DNA of 63,971 nt, from contig CAIYUN010000002.1 of NCBI GenBank assembly GCA_903929355.1, forward strand, positions 1 to 63,971. The letters are read 5' to 3'. The notes beneath the pieces are model-generated. The model was not told the origin of the DNA, made no database searches, and worked only from the letters and a program-made list of their open reading frames with translations. A program made the position numbers and the translations under genes. The DNA is from an uncultured Opitutaceae bacterium. GTDB taxonomy: Bacteria > Verrucomicrobiota > Verrucomicrobiia > Opitutales > Opitutaceae. Below are positions 16,941-24,962 of this stretch, piece after piece (the first letter of the stretch is position 1; each line of letters opens with the position of its first letter).

Positions 16941-18074
16941 CTACCCGCCGCGGGCTTCGAAGGTGCCGTCGGCGCGCTTCACGATCAGCCGCTTGAGCTC
17001 GAGCATCATCAGCGTCGCCGAGAGCTGGGCGACCGGTCGGCCCGTCTGGCCCGCCAGCGCATCGAGCGTCACCAACGCGCCACCCGCAAAGCCCGCGAGG
17101 ACTTGCTGCTCGTCCTCCGAAAGCCGGGCCAACGCAGGTGCCGCGCCCGCCTTTTCGGGAATGGGCTGCGGGCGCAGACCGTCGAGGTAGTTGAGCTCGC
17201 CCAGGAGGTCGTCCACGCTGGTGAGCAGCGTCGCGCCGTCACGGATGAGCTGGTGGCACCCCGCGCTGGTGGCCTGGTCAATCCGCCCCGGCACGGCAAA
17301 CAACAGTCGTCCCTGCTCCCCGGCGAATCTCGCCGTGATCATCGCGCCGCCGTCCACGTTGCTCTCGACCACGACCACCGCCTCGCAGATGCCCGTGACA
17401 ATCCGGTTGCGCATGGCGAAGGACTGCCGGTCCGCCCGCCGGCCGAACGGAAACTCCGACAGCACCGCGCCGGTCTCCTCAATCCGCCGGTAGAGCGCCA
17501 GGTTCTCGGGCGGATACACCAGGTCGATGCCCGTACCGAGCACCGCCGCCGTTTTGCCGCCGACCGACAGCGCGCCCTCGTGGGCCGCCGTGTCGATGCC
17601 GCGCGCCAGCCCGCTCACCACGCAGAAGCCCAATCGCGCCAGGTCCGCGCCCAGCTTTTTCGCCACGCTCTGTCCATAGAGGGTGGTCCGGCGCGAGCCG
17701 ACAATGGCGATGCACGGTGAGCCGAACTCGTGGCCGCCTTTGCGGTAGAGGCCGATGGGCGGGTCGTGGATCTCGCGCAGCAATTTCGGGTAGGCCGGAT
17801 CGGGGGTCGTGACAAAGACGACATGGGCCTTGGCCATCCGCTCCTCCTCGCGGGCGAGGTCAAAGTGGTCGCGCCAGCCAATGATGCTCGAACGGATGAC
17901 CGGCCCGACGCCCTGCACCGACTCCAGCCGGCGCGCTCCCGCCGTGAAAATCGCGCGCGGATCGCCGTCGAGGTCCGCCAGCAGCCGGTTGAGCGTGATC
18001 GGGCCGATGTTCGGCAGCGCGTTCAGCACCAGGTAGGCCTGGGCCGTGGTCAGTTCGGTCTCGCCGGTGCTCAT
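16941..18074 (-). CDS. dprA: DNA processing protein DprA
   Basis: A 377-residue DprA/Smf protein, which loads RecA on incoming single-stranded DNA during natural transformation. An N-terminal HhH-like region (NALPNIGPITLNRLLAD; VQGVGPVIRSSI) is followed by the Rossmann-like core: AIVGSRRTTLYG, VVSGLARGIDTAAHEGAL, TAAVLGTGIDLVYPPEN and EFPFGRRADRQSFAMRNRIVTG. A C-terminal winged helix (TLDALAGQTGRPVAQLSATL) completes it. The start at 18074 overlaps the stop of nnr by ATGA, so an ATG 44 codons upstream is rejected. It is the last gene of the pdxJ-acpS-nnr-dprA run. Confidence 0.93.
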   Translation of the reverse strand: MSTGETELTTAQAYLVLNALPNIGPITLNRLLADLDGDPRAIFTAGARRLESVQGVGPVIRSSIIGWRDHFDLAREEERMAKAHVVFVTTPDPAYPKLLREIHDPPIGLYRKGGHEFGSPCIAIVGSRRTTLYGQSVAKKLGADLARLGFCVVSGLARGIDTAAHEGALSVGGKTAAVLGTGIDLVYPPENLALYRRIEETGAVLSEFPFGRRADRQSFAMRNRIVTGICEAVVVVESNVDGGAMITARFAGEQGRLLFAVPGRIDQATSAGCHQLIRDGATLLTSVDDLLGELNYLDGLRPQPIPEKAGAAPALARLSEDEQQVLAGFAGGALVTLDALAGQTGRPVAQLSATLMMLELKRLIVKRADGTFEARGG

Positions 18075-19597
18075 GGCCGGTCGGGTGGACGATTCGGCCG
18101 TGCGGTTTCCCGCAACACCTCTGGCAGATAATCCAGCAACTGCGTCGTCGTCACCGCCACCTGGCCGTGGGCCCGCGCGAGCAAATCCGCCGCGCGTCCG
18201 TGCCACACGACGCCGCGGGCCGCCGCGCCCGGCAGATCCTCCGGCGTCTGCGCGAGCTGCCCGCCGATGAGTCCTGCCAGCACGTCGCCACTGCCGCCGC
18301 GCGCCAGCACCGGTCCCCCGAAAAAGCTGTGCCAGGTTGTCCGCCCGTCCGAAATTCGCGTGATCGGCCCCTTTAGGACCACGGTCGCGCCAGTGTCCGC
18401 GGCAAAGGCGGGCAGGGCTGCGCCGCCGGAGATCCGCTGAAACTCCCCCGCGTGCGGGGTGAGCACGCGCGGGCTTTTTCCCGTCCGCACGACCGCCGGC
18501 TGGAGGGCGTCGGCATCCAGCAGCACGGGCAGCGAGGTCGTTTTCAAAATCTCAGTCACCAAGGCGAGGGGCTCCGGTTCCCGGCCCAGGCCGGGGCCAA
18601 TGACAAGGGCCGTCGCGCGTTCCAACTGCGCGCGCAAAAGGTGGAGGCCTTCCAGGGCCAGGCCGCCGTCGGCCGTCTCCGGCCAGCCGACCCACATCGC
18701 CTCGGGCGCGCGGGCGGCGTAGGCTGCCGCGAGCGACTCCGGGACGAACGCCGACACCAGACCGGTGCCTCCGCGCAGCGCCGCCAGCACGCTCATCAGC
18801 ACCGCGCCCGGATAGCTGCGCGAACCGCCCACCACGAGGAGGTGCCCGTAAGTGCGCTTGTCGCCGCCCGGGGCGCGCAGCCGTCGCAGCGGCGCCAGCA
18901 CCCCATCCGTGAGCACCCGGTCCGTAACAGTAACCCGTGTCGCCGACCCCGGGTCGGCGGGGAAGAAGCCGAGGTCGAGGTAACGGATGCGGCCGGCGTT
19001 GGGCAGGGTGAGGAGCGGGGTTTTCACGCTGCCGGTGGCGTAGGTGAAGTCGGCGCGGAAGGCGTCGGGCTCGCCGAGCCCGCTGGGCAGGTCCACGGCG
19101 GCCCGCAGGCGGACCGGCAGGGCGTTGGCCCACGCCAGCAACGTGGCGGTGCCCGGGTCGAGCGGCGGGCGGAACTGGAAGCCAAACACCCCGCCGAGAC
19201 CGAGGTCGTAAGTGGGCAACCTTCTCGCGTTGGCAACCGACACCCGCCCGCCCGCGAAATGCGTCAGCTCGCGCCAGGCGCGTGCGGTCAGTGGGCGCAG
19301 ACCGCGGTCGCCGAAGGCAAAAATCACCTCGGCGCAGGCGGCGGGAAACTGTTCGAGCAACACGCGGGCGGCGAGCAGGGCGTCGCCCGCGTTGTGGCCC
19401 TTGCCGGCGAGCACGAGGATGTGGCCGTCGGCCGGAAAGCCGCCAATCTCCTGGAAATCAGCGAGCACGCCGGCGGCCACGGCGCGGCCGGCGGCCTGCA
19501 TGGCGGGCCACTCCAACGCCTCGTCGCCGCCGAAGAGTTTGCCCTCAAACGCCAGGGCTTCGGCGCAGGTGAGAATGGGCGGGGCGGCGAATGACAT
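18071..19597 (-). CDS. nnr: Bifunctional NAD(P)H-hydrate epimerase/dehydratase
   Basis: A 508-residue two-domain repair enzyme. The N-terminal YjeF-N half (to about residue 215) epimerises damaged NAD(P)H hydrates (LVLAGKGHNAGDALLAARVL; DLPSGLGEPDA). The C-terminal YjeF-C half is the ADP-dependent dehydratase (HLLVVGGSRSYPGAVLMS; VIGPGLG; LDADAL; TPHAGEF; GSGDVLAGLIG). Both active-site signatures look intact. It starts 9 bp after the acpS stop and overlaps dprA by ATGA. This gene order, with acpS next door, is common in bacteria. Confidence 0.93.
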   Translation of the reverse strand: MSFAAPPILTCAEALAFEGKLFGGDEALEWPAMQAAGRAVAAGVLADFQEIGGFPADGHILVLAGKGHNAGDALLAARVLLEQFPAACAEVIFAFGDRGLRPLTARAWRELTHFAGGRVSVANARRLPTYDLGLGGVFGFQFRPPLDPGTATLLAWANALPVRLRAAVDLPSGLGEPDAFRADFTYATGSVKTPLLTLPNAGRIRYLDLGFFPADPGSATRVTVTDRVLTDGVLAPLRRLRAPGGDKRTYGHLLVVGGSRSYPGAVLMSVLAALRGGTGLVSAFVPESLAAAYAARAPEAMWVGWPETADGGLALEGLHLLRAQLERATALVIGPGLGREPEPLALVTEILKTTSLPVLLDADALQPAVVRTGKSPRVLTPHAGEFQRISGGAALPAFAADTGATVVLKGPITRISDGRTTWHSFFGGPVLARGGSGDVLAGLIGGQLAQTPEDLPGAAARGVVWHGRAADLLARAHGQVAVTTTQLLDYLPEVLRETARPNRPPDRP

Positions 19598-19606
19598 GGG
19601 GAAGAC

Positions 19607-20017
19607 CTAGGCCGCTTTGATGATGGCCGCAACCGCCAGCGCGGTGGTTTCGGTGTGCGAGAGGGAGAGGAGGATATGGGTGCCCCCGAGGTGGCGCAGC
19701 AGCGTGGCCCCGGACTCGTCGAGGCGGACCAGCGGCTCCATCCGGGAACCGTGATAGACGGAGACCGATTTCCAGCCCAGCTCCGCCCCGATGCCGGTGG
19801 TGAAAGCCTTGGCGACCGCCTCCTTGGCGGCCCAGCGGGCGGCGAGGTGGGGGTGGGGATGTTTGAGCGCGAGGCAGTAGGCGCGCTCCTCGGCGGTGAA
19901 CACACGGGAGAGAAACCGCTCGCCCTGCCGCTCCAGCACACCCTGGATGCGGCCGACCTCGACTAGGTCGCAACCCAGTCCGAGCAGGATGCCGCCGGGT
20001 GGGAGGGTGAGGTTCAT
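19607..20017 (-). CDS. acpS: Holo-[acyl-carrier-protein] synthase
   Basis: A 136-residue AcpS that transfers 4'-phosphopantetheine from CoA to acyl carrier protein. The Mg-binding Asp17 lies in GLGCDLVEVGRI, and Glu66 in RWAAKEAVAKAF, the defining WAAKEA-KA motif. ILLSLSHTETTALAVA near the end is the usual closing strand. The start at 20017 overlaps the pdxJ stop by ATGA. It is a candidate to modify the unusual carrier protein encoded at 24444-24755, although that would normally have its own partner. Confidence 0.93.
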   Translation of the reverse strand: MNLTLPPGGILLGLGCDLVEVGRIQGVLERQGERFLSRVFTAEERAYCLALKHPHPHLAARWAAKEAVAKAFTTGIGAELGWKSVSVYHGSRMEPLVRLDESGATLLRHLGGTHILLSLSHTETTALAVAAIIKAA

Positions 20018-20754
20018 GCACTCATCCTCGTCTTCATCTCGCGGACGGCCTCGCCGATCCCGGTGAACAGGGCGCGGCTGATGATGCTGTGGCCGATGTT
20101 GAGCTCGTGGAGGTGCGGGAGCGTGCGCAGCTCGGCGATGTTGACGTAATTGATGCCATGGCCGGCGTTGACCACCAGGCCGAGCCCGTGGGCGCGGGCC
20201 GCGCCGTCGCGCAGGCGGGCGAACTGGCGCGCGCGGCGGGGCGAAAAATACGCGTTCGCGTAGGCGCCCGTGTGCAGCTCGATCCACGGGGCCCCGAGCT
20301 CGGCGGAAAGCTGGATCTGCGCCGGATCCGGGTCGATGAAGAGGCTGGTTGCGATGCCGGCGGCGTTCATCGCGGCCACGCAGGCCTGCACGCGGCGGCG
20401 GTGGGCGGCGACATCGAGGCCGCCCTCGGTGGTGATCTCGGCGCGGTTTTCCGGCACGAGGCAGACGGAGTCGGGCTTCAGCTTGAGCGCGAAACGGGTG
20501 CTGGCGGGGGTGCAGGTCATCTCCAGGTTGAGGCGGGTCGCAATGGACTCGCGCAGCCGCCACACATCGCGTTCCTGGATGTGGCGGCGGTCCTCACGCA
20601 GGTGGACGGTGATGCCGTCGGCCCCGGCCTGCTCGGCGAGGAGGGCGAGGGTGACGGGATCCGGCTCGACCGCGCCCCCGGCGCGGCCGGAGGCGCGGTA
20701 GCGCGCCTGGCGCAGGGTGGCACAGTGGTCGATGTTGAGACCGAGGAGAATCAT
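20014..20754 (-). CDS. pdxJ: Pyridoxine 5'-phosphate synthase
   Basis: PdxJ forms pyridoxine 5'-phosphate from 1-deoxyxylulose 5-phosphate and 3-amino-2-oxopropyl phosphate, the ring-closing step of the DXP-dependent vitamin B6 pathway. It shows LLGLNIDHCATLRQAR, EQAGADGITVHLREDRRHI, LNLEMTCT, PDSVCLVPENRAEITTEGGLD, WIELHTGAYA and GLVVNAGHGINY. The start at 20754 (MILLGLNID) gives 246 residues, close to the family norm; 20769 is an alternative. First gene of the minus-strand run. Confidence 0.93.
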   Translation of the reverse strand: MILLGLNIDHCATLRQARYRASGRAGGAVEPDPVTLALLAEQAGADGITVHLREDRRHIQERDVWRLRESIATRLNLEMTCTPASTRFALKLKPDSVCLVPENRAEITTEGGLDVAAHRRRVQACVAAMNAAGIATSLFIDPDPAQIQLSAELGAPWIELHTGAYANAYFSPRRARQFARLRDGAARAHGLGLVVNAGHGINYVNIAELRTLPHLHELNIGHSIISRALFTGIGEAVREMKTRMSA

Positions 20755-20778
20755 GGGAGCGGGAATCAAGCAGGAATG

Positions 20779-20799
20779 TGGAACTCAGGAAATCAGGAA
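20779..20799. repeat. 21-bp dispersed repeat, copy at pdxJ promoter
   Basis: The 21 bases are identical to 62077-62097 and are found inverted, with one mismatch, at 62245-62265. Here they lie just upstream of pdxJ in the divergent region before the gene at 20858. Surrounding AATCAAGCAGGAAT and GATTCCTGCGTG suggest a larger imperfect palindrome. Confidence 0.65.
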
Positions 20800-20857
20800 A
20801 AACGGAGGGGTGCAATTTTTGGTTCCGGTTTTCCTCGGTTCCAGATTTGATTCCTGC

Positions 20858-21565
20858 GTGCCCGTCTCTCCCTCAAAAAAGGAAAACCTCTTCGTCAACC
20901 TGCTGTGCAATGTCGGCCTGCCGACGGCGGTCCTGTCGTGGGGCAGCGGCGCGCACGCCCTCGGGCCGCGCTGGGGTCTGGTGGTCGCGCTGATTTTTCC
21001 GGTCGGCTACGGCCTTTATGATTTTGGGGTGCGGCGGCGGTTCAATTTCATCTCCTTCGTCGGCTTTGCCAGCGTGCTCGTCTCGGGCGGCTTCGGGCTG
21101 ATGCAGCTCGACGGCTTCTGGTTTGCGGTGAAGGACGCGGCCATCCCCGCGTTGATCGGCATCGCCGTGCTGGCGTCCATGCGCGCCAAGGAGCCGCTGG
21201 TGCAGGAGATGCTCTACAATCCGCAGGTGATCGATGTCGAGCGGGTGGGGGCGGCATTGGACGCGCGCGGGGCGCAGGCGGGATTCCGGCAGCTCATGCG
21301 CTCCTCCAGCTATCTGATCGCGACCGCGATGTTGCTGAGTGCGGGGCTGAACTATGCGTGTGCGCGCTGGATCATCCGGGGCCAGCCTGGCACGGAGGAG
21401 TTCAACCGCGAGCTGGCGAAGATGCACTGGGTGGGCCTGCTGGGCCTGTCGCTCCCGGTCATGGCGATGATGGTTTTCGCGCTCTGGCGCCTGCTCAAGG
21501 GCCTCGAGGCGCTTACCGGGCTGACGCTCGACGAGGTGCTGCACGCCGACGCGGGGAAGAAATAA
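20858..21565 (+). CDS. VC0807-like integral membrane protein
   Basis: A protein of about 235 residues starting at a GTG (VPVSPSKKENLFVN), chosen because upstream codons lie in the pdxJ promoter and a repeat. It has about six membrane segments: LLCNVGLPTAVLSWG, GLVVALIFPVGYGLYDF, FISFVGFASVLVSGGFG, AIPALIGIAVLASM, YLIATAMLLSAGLNYA and WVGLLGLSLPVMAMMVFALW. The layout fits the uncharacterised VC0807 family of inner-membrane proteins. No function is known. It is transcribed away from pdxJ. Confidence 0.65.
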   Translation: MPVSPSKKENLFVNLLCNVGLPTAVLSWGSGAHALGPRWGLVVALIFPVGYGLYDFGVRRRFNFISFVGFASVLVSGGFGLMQLDGFWFAVKDAAIPALIGIAVLASMRAKEPLVQEMLYNPQVIDVERVGAALDARGAQAGFRQLMRSSSYLIATAMLLSAGLNYACARWIIRGQPGTEEFNRELAKMHWVGLLGLSLPVMAMMVFALWRLLKGLEALTGLTLDEVLHADAGKK

Positions 21566-21596
21566 GGTTGGGATGCATTTTAGACTGACACCCCAA

Positions 21597-21835
21597 TGGT
21601 AGGGACGGCTCTCCGAGCCATCCTCAGATTCACACTTTGGATGAACCTAAATTCGGCAGTGGGTCACAGAGACCACAGAGAAAAATACCGAGTTCACAGA
21701 GGAATGCATCAGCCGGACCAATGATTTTAGTGTCACCTGCCGGGTGATAGCCTCACGCTCGTGCTCCGTTTGCGTAAGTCTTTTTCTCTGTGAACTCTGT
21801 GTCTGTTCTCTGTGAACTCTGTGTAACCCTTCCGC
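21597..21835. repeat. Hairpin plus dispersed intergenic repeat C, copy 1
   Basis: GGTAGGGACGGCTCTCCGAG at the left is a member of the GGTAGGG hairpin family (repeat D). From 21645 the sequence CTAAATTCGGCAGTGGGTCAC leads into ACCACAGAG and CGAGTTCACAGAG, and the right side repeats TCTGTGAACTCTGTGT twice, so the ends are inverted copies of one another. The whole unit, head included, recurs at 63800-63971. This MITE-like layout fills the gap between the two genes. Confidence 0.65.
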
Positions 21836-21852
21836 GCTTTTCTGAAAGAACC

Positions 21853-22641
21853 TCAGGCTCCGGGCGCGGGTTTGGGCGCGTCGGCGGGCTTGCCGTCCAG
21901 CTTGTCCTTGGCGGCGGCGGCCACGTCGAGCTTCGTCGTGCCGATGTCCTTGATCTCGGTGGTCACGGTGCGGTCAACCTCCGTCGGCATGCCGTTGCGG
22001 CCGGTGACGGTGCCCTTGAGGTGAACCGCGTATTTGACCAGCGCGCCGTCCTTCAGCCAGATGCTGAGCGAACCGGAGGCGTTCTGCGGCGGGGTCGGCG
22101 GAGTGGCCGGGGCGGCGCCACCGCCGCGTCCGCCGCGTCCGGCCAGCAACAAGGGACCGGCGGCGTCGGCGGGAATGTCGCCGGCGATCACACCATCGGC
22201 AGCCTTCAGCTCCTTCACCTCGCCGGCCAGCGTGACAATCTCGACGGCGGGGAGGACTGGGGCCGCACCGACCCCGCGACCGCCGGCGGCGGCCAGCTCC
22301 TCGGGAGTCATGAAGGTGCCATCCTGGCCCTGTTGCACGCGCTTGTCGCCCTTGAGGACGGTCTGCATCGCGTTACCGGCGATCGTGCGGGTGATGAGGG
22401 TGTAGCCGCCCTTCTCGGTTTTGCCATCGACGGGGCCGGCGTTGAATCCACCGCCACCGCGACCGCCGGCTGCAGGTGCGCCGGCTGCGGGGTTGGCATT
22501 TGTGGTCGTGGCCGTCCAACTGTAGTTGGCGGCGTCGGCCAGCTTCTTGGCGGCGGCGGTGACATCATCGGCGGGAGCGCCGTGGGCGAAAGTGGCGGCG
22601 AAAAGCACGGCCACGAGGGAGACGGGGGTTTGGATTTTCAT
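21853..22641 (-). CDS. Secreted hypothetical protein, Gly/Ala-rich
   Basis: A 262-residue exported protein from the ATG at 22641, where a signal peptide begins (MKIQTPVSLVAVLFAATFAHGAPA). The mature part has an ADAANYSWTATTTN motif near the start, low-complexity Gly/Ala/Pro linkers (AAGGRGGGGF; LAGRGGRGGGAAP) and a C-terminal segment LSIWLKDGALVKYAVHLKG...VDRTVTTEIKDIG. The YSW start and W-LKDG-LVKY pattern suggest a beta-rich LolA/outer-membrane-lipoprotein-like fold, but I cannot assign a family. It stands alone. Confidence 0.6.
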   Translation of the reverse strand: MKIQTPVSLVAVLFAATFAHGAPADDVTAAAKKLADAANYSWTATTTNANPAAGAPAAGGRGGGGFNAGPVDGKTEKGGYTLITRTIAGNAMQTVLKGDKRVQQGQDGTFMTPEELAAAGGRGVGAAPVLPAVEIVTLAGEVKELKAADGVIAGDIPADAAGPLLLAGRGGRGGGAAPATPPTPPQNASGSLSIWLKDGALVKYAVHLKGTVTGRNGMPTEVDRTVTTEIKDIGTTKLDVAAAAKDKLDGKPADAPKPAPGA

Positions 22642-22781
22642 GGGGTGAAGAGCCTTGATAGAGATTGCCCGCCGGTTGGCAAGCGGAGAGCGGATCCCAC
22701 GACCGCGCTGGACGCATCTCAGTTTATTGCAAAATGGCACGGGAGACAGACCGCTCCCTTGGGGCGCGACTTTCCTTGTTT

Positions 22782-23372
22782 CTAAGTGGCGACCTCTTCG
22801 CCCCGGTAAAGGAACCGCACCGTGGCTTCGCTGAGGTGGGCTTGGAGGAACGCGCTGATGAACCGGGCCGGCACCGAATAGGCGCAGTCACGCACGCGGG
22901 CGGTCGAGTAGCTCGACACCCGCACGGTCACTTCCTCGGTCTCGGAGAAACGCGCCGCGGGCAACGGTCGCAGAAGCGGGCGCTCCTCGGCGAGCTTCGC
23001 CTGCCGCAATGCATTGGCGCCCTGACACACTCCGACCACGAACGCGGCGTAGGCGGTCGGTGAGGCGAAATCACGGCTCCGGCGCAGAATCAACTGGTTT
23101 TTAAGCCGGCGCTTGAGCACGCCCTGTGCGGCTTCGATGTCGCCGTTCTGATTGGGGCAGGCGACCCCGATCGTCCGTGGTGCGAAGCCGAGATGCGCAC
23201 AGAGTGCAACATAGTCGGGGTTGAACCCGCGGCGGCTCTCGCCTCGAAAAAGTTGATGCGTGGCGGTCGAACTCTGGTCGGTTTGGGCACACCGCGGCAC
23301 ACCGCCGAGTGCCCAGAGCGAAGCTTGCAGACCGCTCTTGAGCGAAAGGGCCGATTCCGAGCGACATGGCAA
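22782..23372 (-). pseudogene. istA: IS21-family transposase IstA, internal fragment
   Basis: About 185 residues of an IstA integrase-type transposase, covering part of the DDE core: QTDQSSTATHQLFRGE holds the second catalytic Asp and GVACPNQNGDIEAAQGVLKRRLKNQL the NG-[DV]-E catalytic Glu region. The N-terminal HTH and first Asp, and most of the C-terminus, are missing; full IstA is about 500 residues. No istB follows. The 5' cut falls in the short overlap with the glycosyltransferase fragment on the other strand at 23366-23626. Confidence 0.85.
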
Positions 23373-23626
23373 AAGGTCACGTCCCGATTGAATATGGTCA
23401 TCATACAGCCAAAGCCAAAATTTGGCGCAATTTTGTCCAAGTCCACCATTTCAAGTGGAGTTACGGAGTAAACCATAGAGTCGCAACCAATTATGAAAAA
23501 TGAAAGGAGAAGAACATGGGTTGGAGGATAGAAAAGCTGCCAGAGATGATAAATCTGATTCAAGATGGTATCAATCTGCGGAACCCCAGGCTGGTGGTGG
23601 GCGAGGCCCAAAAACTAGGAATATGA
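23366..23626 (+). pseudogene. Second glycosyltransferase C-terminal fragment, in-frame TGA
   Basis: A frame of 45 codons, a TGA at 23501-23503, then 40 more codons in the same frame to the stop at 23624-23626. Reading through the TGA gives a gap-free match to 129-450: AKIWRNFVQVHHFKWSYGVN against AKVWRNVALVHHFKWSRGVN, and INLRNPRL...EAQKLGI against VNLSDPRL...APKLGI. It is therefore the C-terminus of the same family (probable family 2 glycosyltransferase), with one stop and no N-terminus. An AGGAGAAGAACATG sequence at the second half could permit a 36-residue product, of doubtful use. Composition is much more AT-rich than its surroundings. Confidence 0.6.
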
Positions 23627-23775
23627 GCCACAGCCCGGGCACCTTTCCAATGGCGACATCAGAGCATTTTGACCAGATGAGCAAACAGGCCGGTTTGCCT
23701 TTGCCAAGGAAATCAGCAGCCCCGATCGCTCCACTTTTTGACTTGAGATTGAAGGACGGCTAGACTGCGTTTTCT

Positions 23776-24159
23776 ATGCCTGCCTTCAATCTCAAACCTA
23801 CGGTCAGGACTTTTCTGAGCCCAGCATATACCCTGGGAATTCTGGAAAATCCGTTGATTCCGTCGCAAATATTGGATCGAAACATCCAATGGCGCTTTCC
23901 ATTGAAAAAACATACGGATGATCATGCTCTTTTCAGCTTTTACCCTTGGTTTTCCATTCATCATTATGCGTCCATCGGACTTCTTCAGATTTTTTACCTT
24001 ACAGCCAGTCTCATGGATATCATCAGCAAGAAGGAGCTGGTTGAAACAGCCAATAGGTTGTTGGAAGACGGGTGCTATCTCCAGCTGTTCGTGGATTACT
24101 ATTATATCAAACTTTCACTGCCCAGTGGGGGAGGGTTAGAAGCACACGGTCCGGAGTAG
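23776..24159 (+). CDS. Hypothetical protein, perhaps BtrH-like, truncated
   Basis: A 127-residue protein in AT-rich DNA. After MPAFNLKPTVRTFLSPAYTL it has a Phe/Tyr/His-rich middle and then ELVETANRLLEDGCYLQLFVDYYYIKLSLP. The LL-DG-Y--L-VD-YYI pattern recalls the butirosin-H N-terminal family, acyltransferase-like enzymes that work with carrier proteins, and a carrier-protein gene follows at 24444. That resemblance is my reading and is unconfirmed. The last residues (GGGLEAHGPE) look like run-off, so the gene is probably cut near 24130. No relative is recognised elsewhere in the window. Confidence 0.4.
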   Translation: MPAFNLKPTVRTFLSPAYTLGILENPLIPSQILDRNIQWRFPLKKHTDDHALFSFYPWFSIHHYASIGLLQIFYLTASLMDIISKKELVETANRLLEDGCYLQLFVDYYYIKLSLPSGGGLEAHGPE

Positions 24160-24443
24160 GCATTGTGGCCATGCTCGTCTGATGGTTTTCACATTTGGTA
24201 TGGCACTTGGGCGGCCTCGAGCGGATCATTCATGGGATTCTCGCCAGCAGCGCTGCCGCCCTGATGTTTACCGATTATTATTGCCACTTCATTCATTCGC
24301 AAACAGCCTCCGCGCAATTCGCTTCATTCTTGATCTGGCTCTGGTATGTTTGCTTGCCGCGTAACGGTTTATGCGACAAACTGCAAATGGTTCCGGCCAG
24401 AGCCCCCCCATTCCACCATTTCAATCCCTTAAACCCCAGCGCT

Positions 24444-24755
24444 ATGAGCAAGCACGCCGCCACGATGGAAGTTGTGATTAAAGCCGTCAAATCAGTTTGT
24501 CGGGACAAGCGCATCGCCGTTGGACCAAAAACGAAAATAATGTCCGAGCTTGATTACGACTCACTGGTCATGCTCGAATTCCTCAGCATTCTGAAAGATA
24601 AATTGGGAACGGATTTTTTGGATCCCAGTCATTCCATCGACGAGCTCCTGTCCCCGGAGACTTTCGTGGCGGCTGTCCTGAAGGAGCCGCAGCCTACATC
24701 GGACGTCTTCCCATCAGATGCCGCCGCACAAAAATTTAAAAAACACGGGGCATAG
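24444..24755 (+). CDS. Acyl carrier protein-like protein
   Basis: A 103-residue protein with the shape of an acyl or peptidyl carrier protein: a first helix (MEVVIKAVKSVCRDKRI), a long loop, then SELDYDSLVMLEFLSILKDKLG, in which Ser40 of DSL would carry phosphopantetheine, then FLDPSHSIDELLSPETFVAAVL. The DYDSL motif and helix III fit, but it is not the housekeeping AcpP (DSLDTVELVM). The ATG at 24444 is chosen over frames extending upstream. It lies in the AT-richer island with the possible acyltransferase at 23776 and may be what remains of a small biosynthetic cluster. Confidence 0.7.
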   Translation: MSKHAATMEVVIKAVKSVCRDKRIAVGPKTKIMSELDYDSLVMLEFLSILKDKLGTDFLDPSHSIDELLSPETFVAAVLKEPQPTSDVFPSDAAAQKFKKHGA

Positions 24756-24962
24756 AATTGGGATTGCGTCCCCGGCCCATGGCTTCGGGCGCAGCCTAGT
24801 CCGACGGGGGGAACTGGGGGTGGCGAAAAGCTATTTTAAAAACACGCCGCCACCCCCGGCTGGACTTAAACGCAATACATATATGTGCCGACAAAAGCTA
24901 CTTATGGCCCGATTGGCTGATTGCCAGAATGGCCCGGTTGGCAGTTGCGCCAAGCCGGTCGT

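Noticed and set aside
23501-23503. TGA read as selenocysteine
   Set aside because: The aligned residue in the paralogue is alanine, the gene is truncated at its 5' end, and no stem-loop typical of a selenocysteine insertion signal is evident; a pseudogene is simpler.
24182-24443. Continuation of the truncated gene at 23776 by frameshift
   Set aside because: The following frames lose the AT-rich codon character and show no continuation of the VD-YYI domain; no single shift restores a sensible protein.
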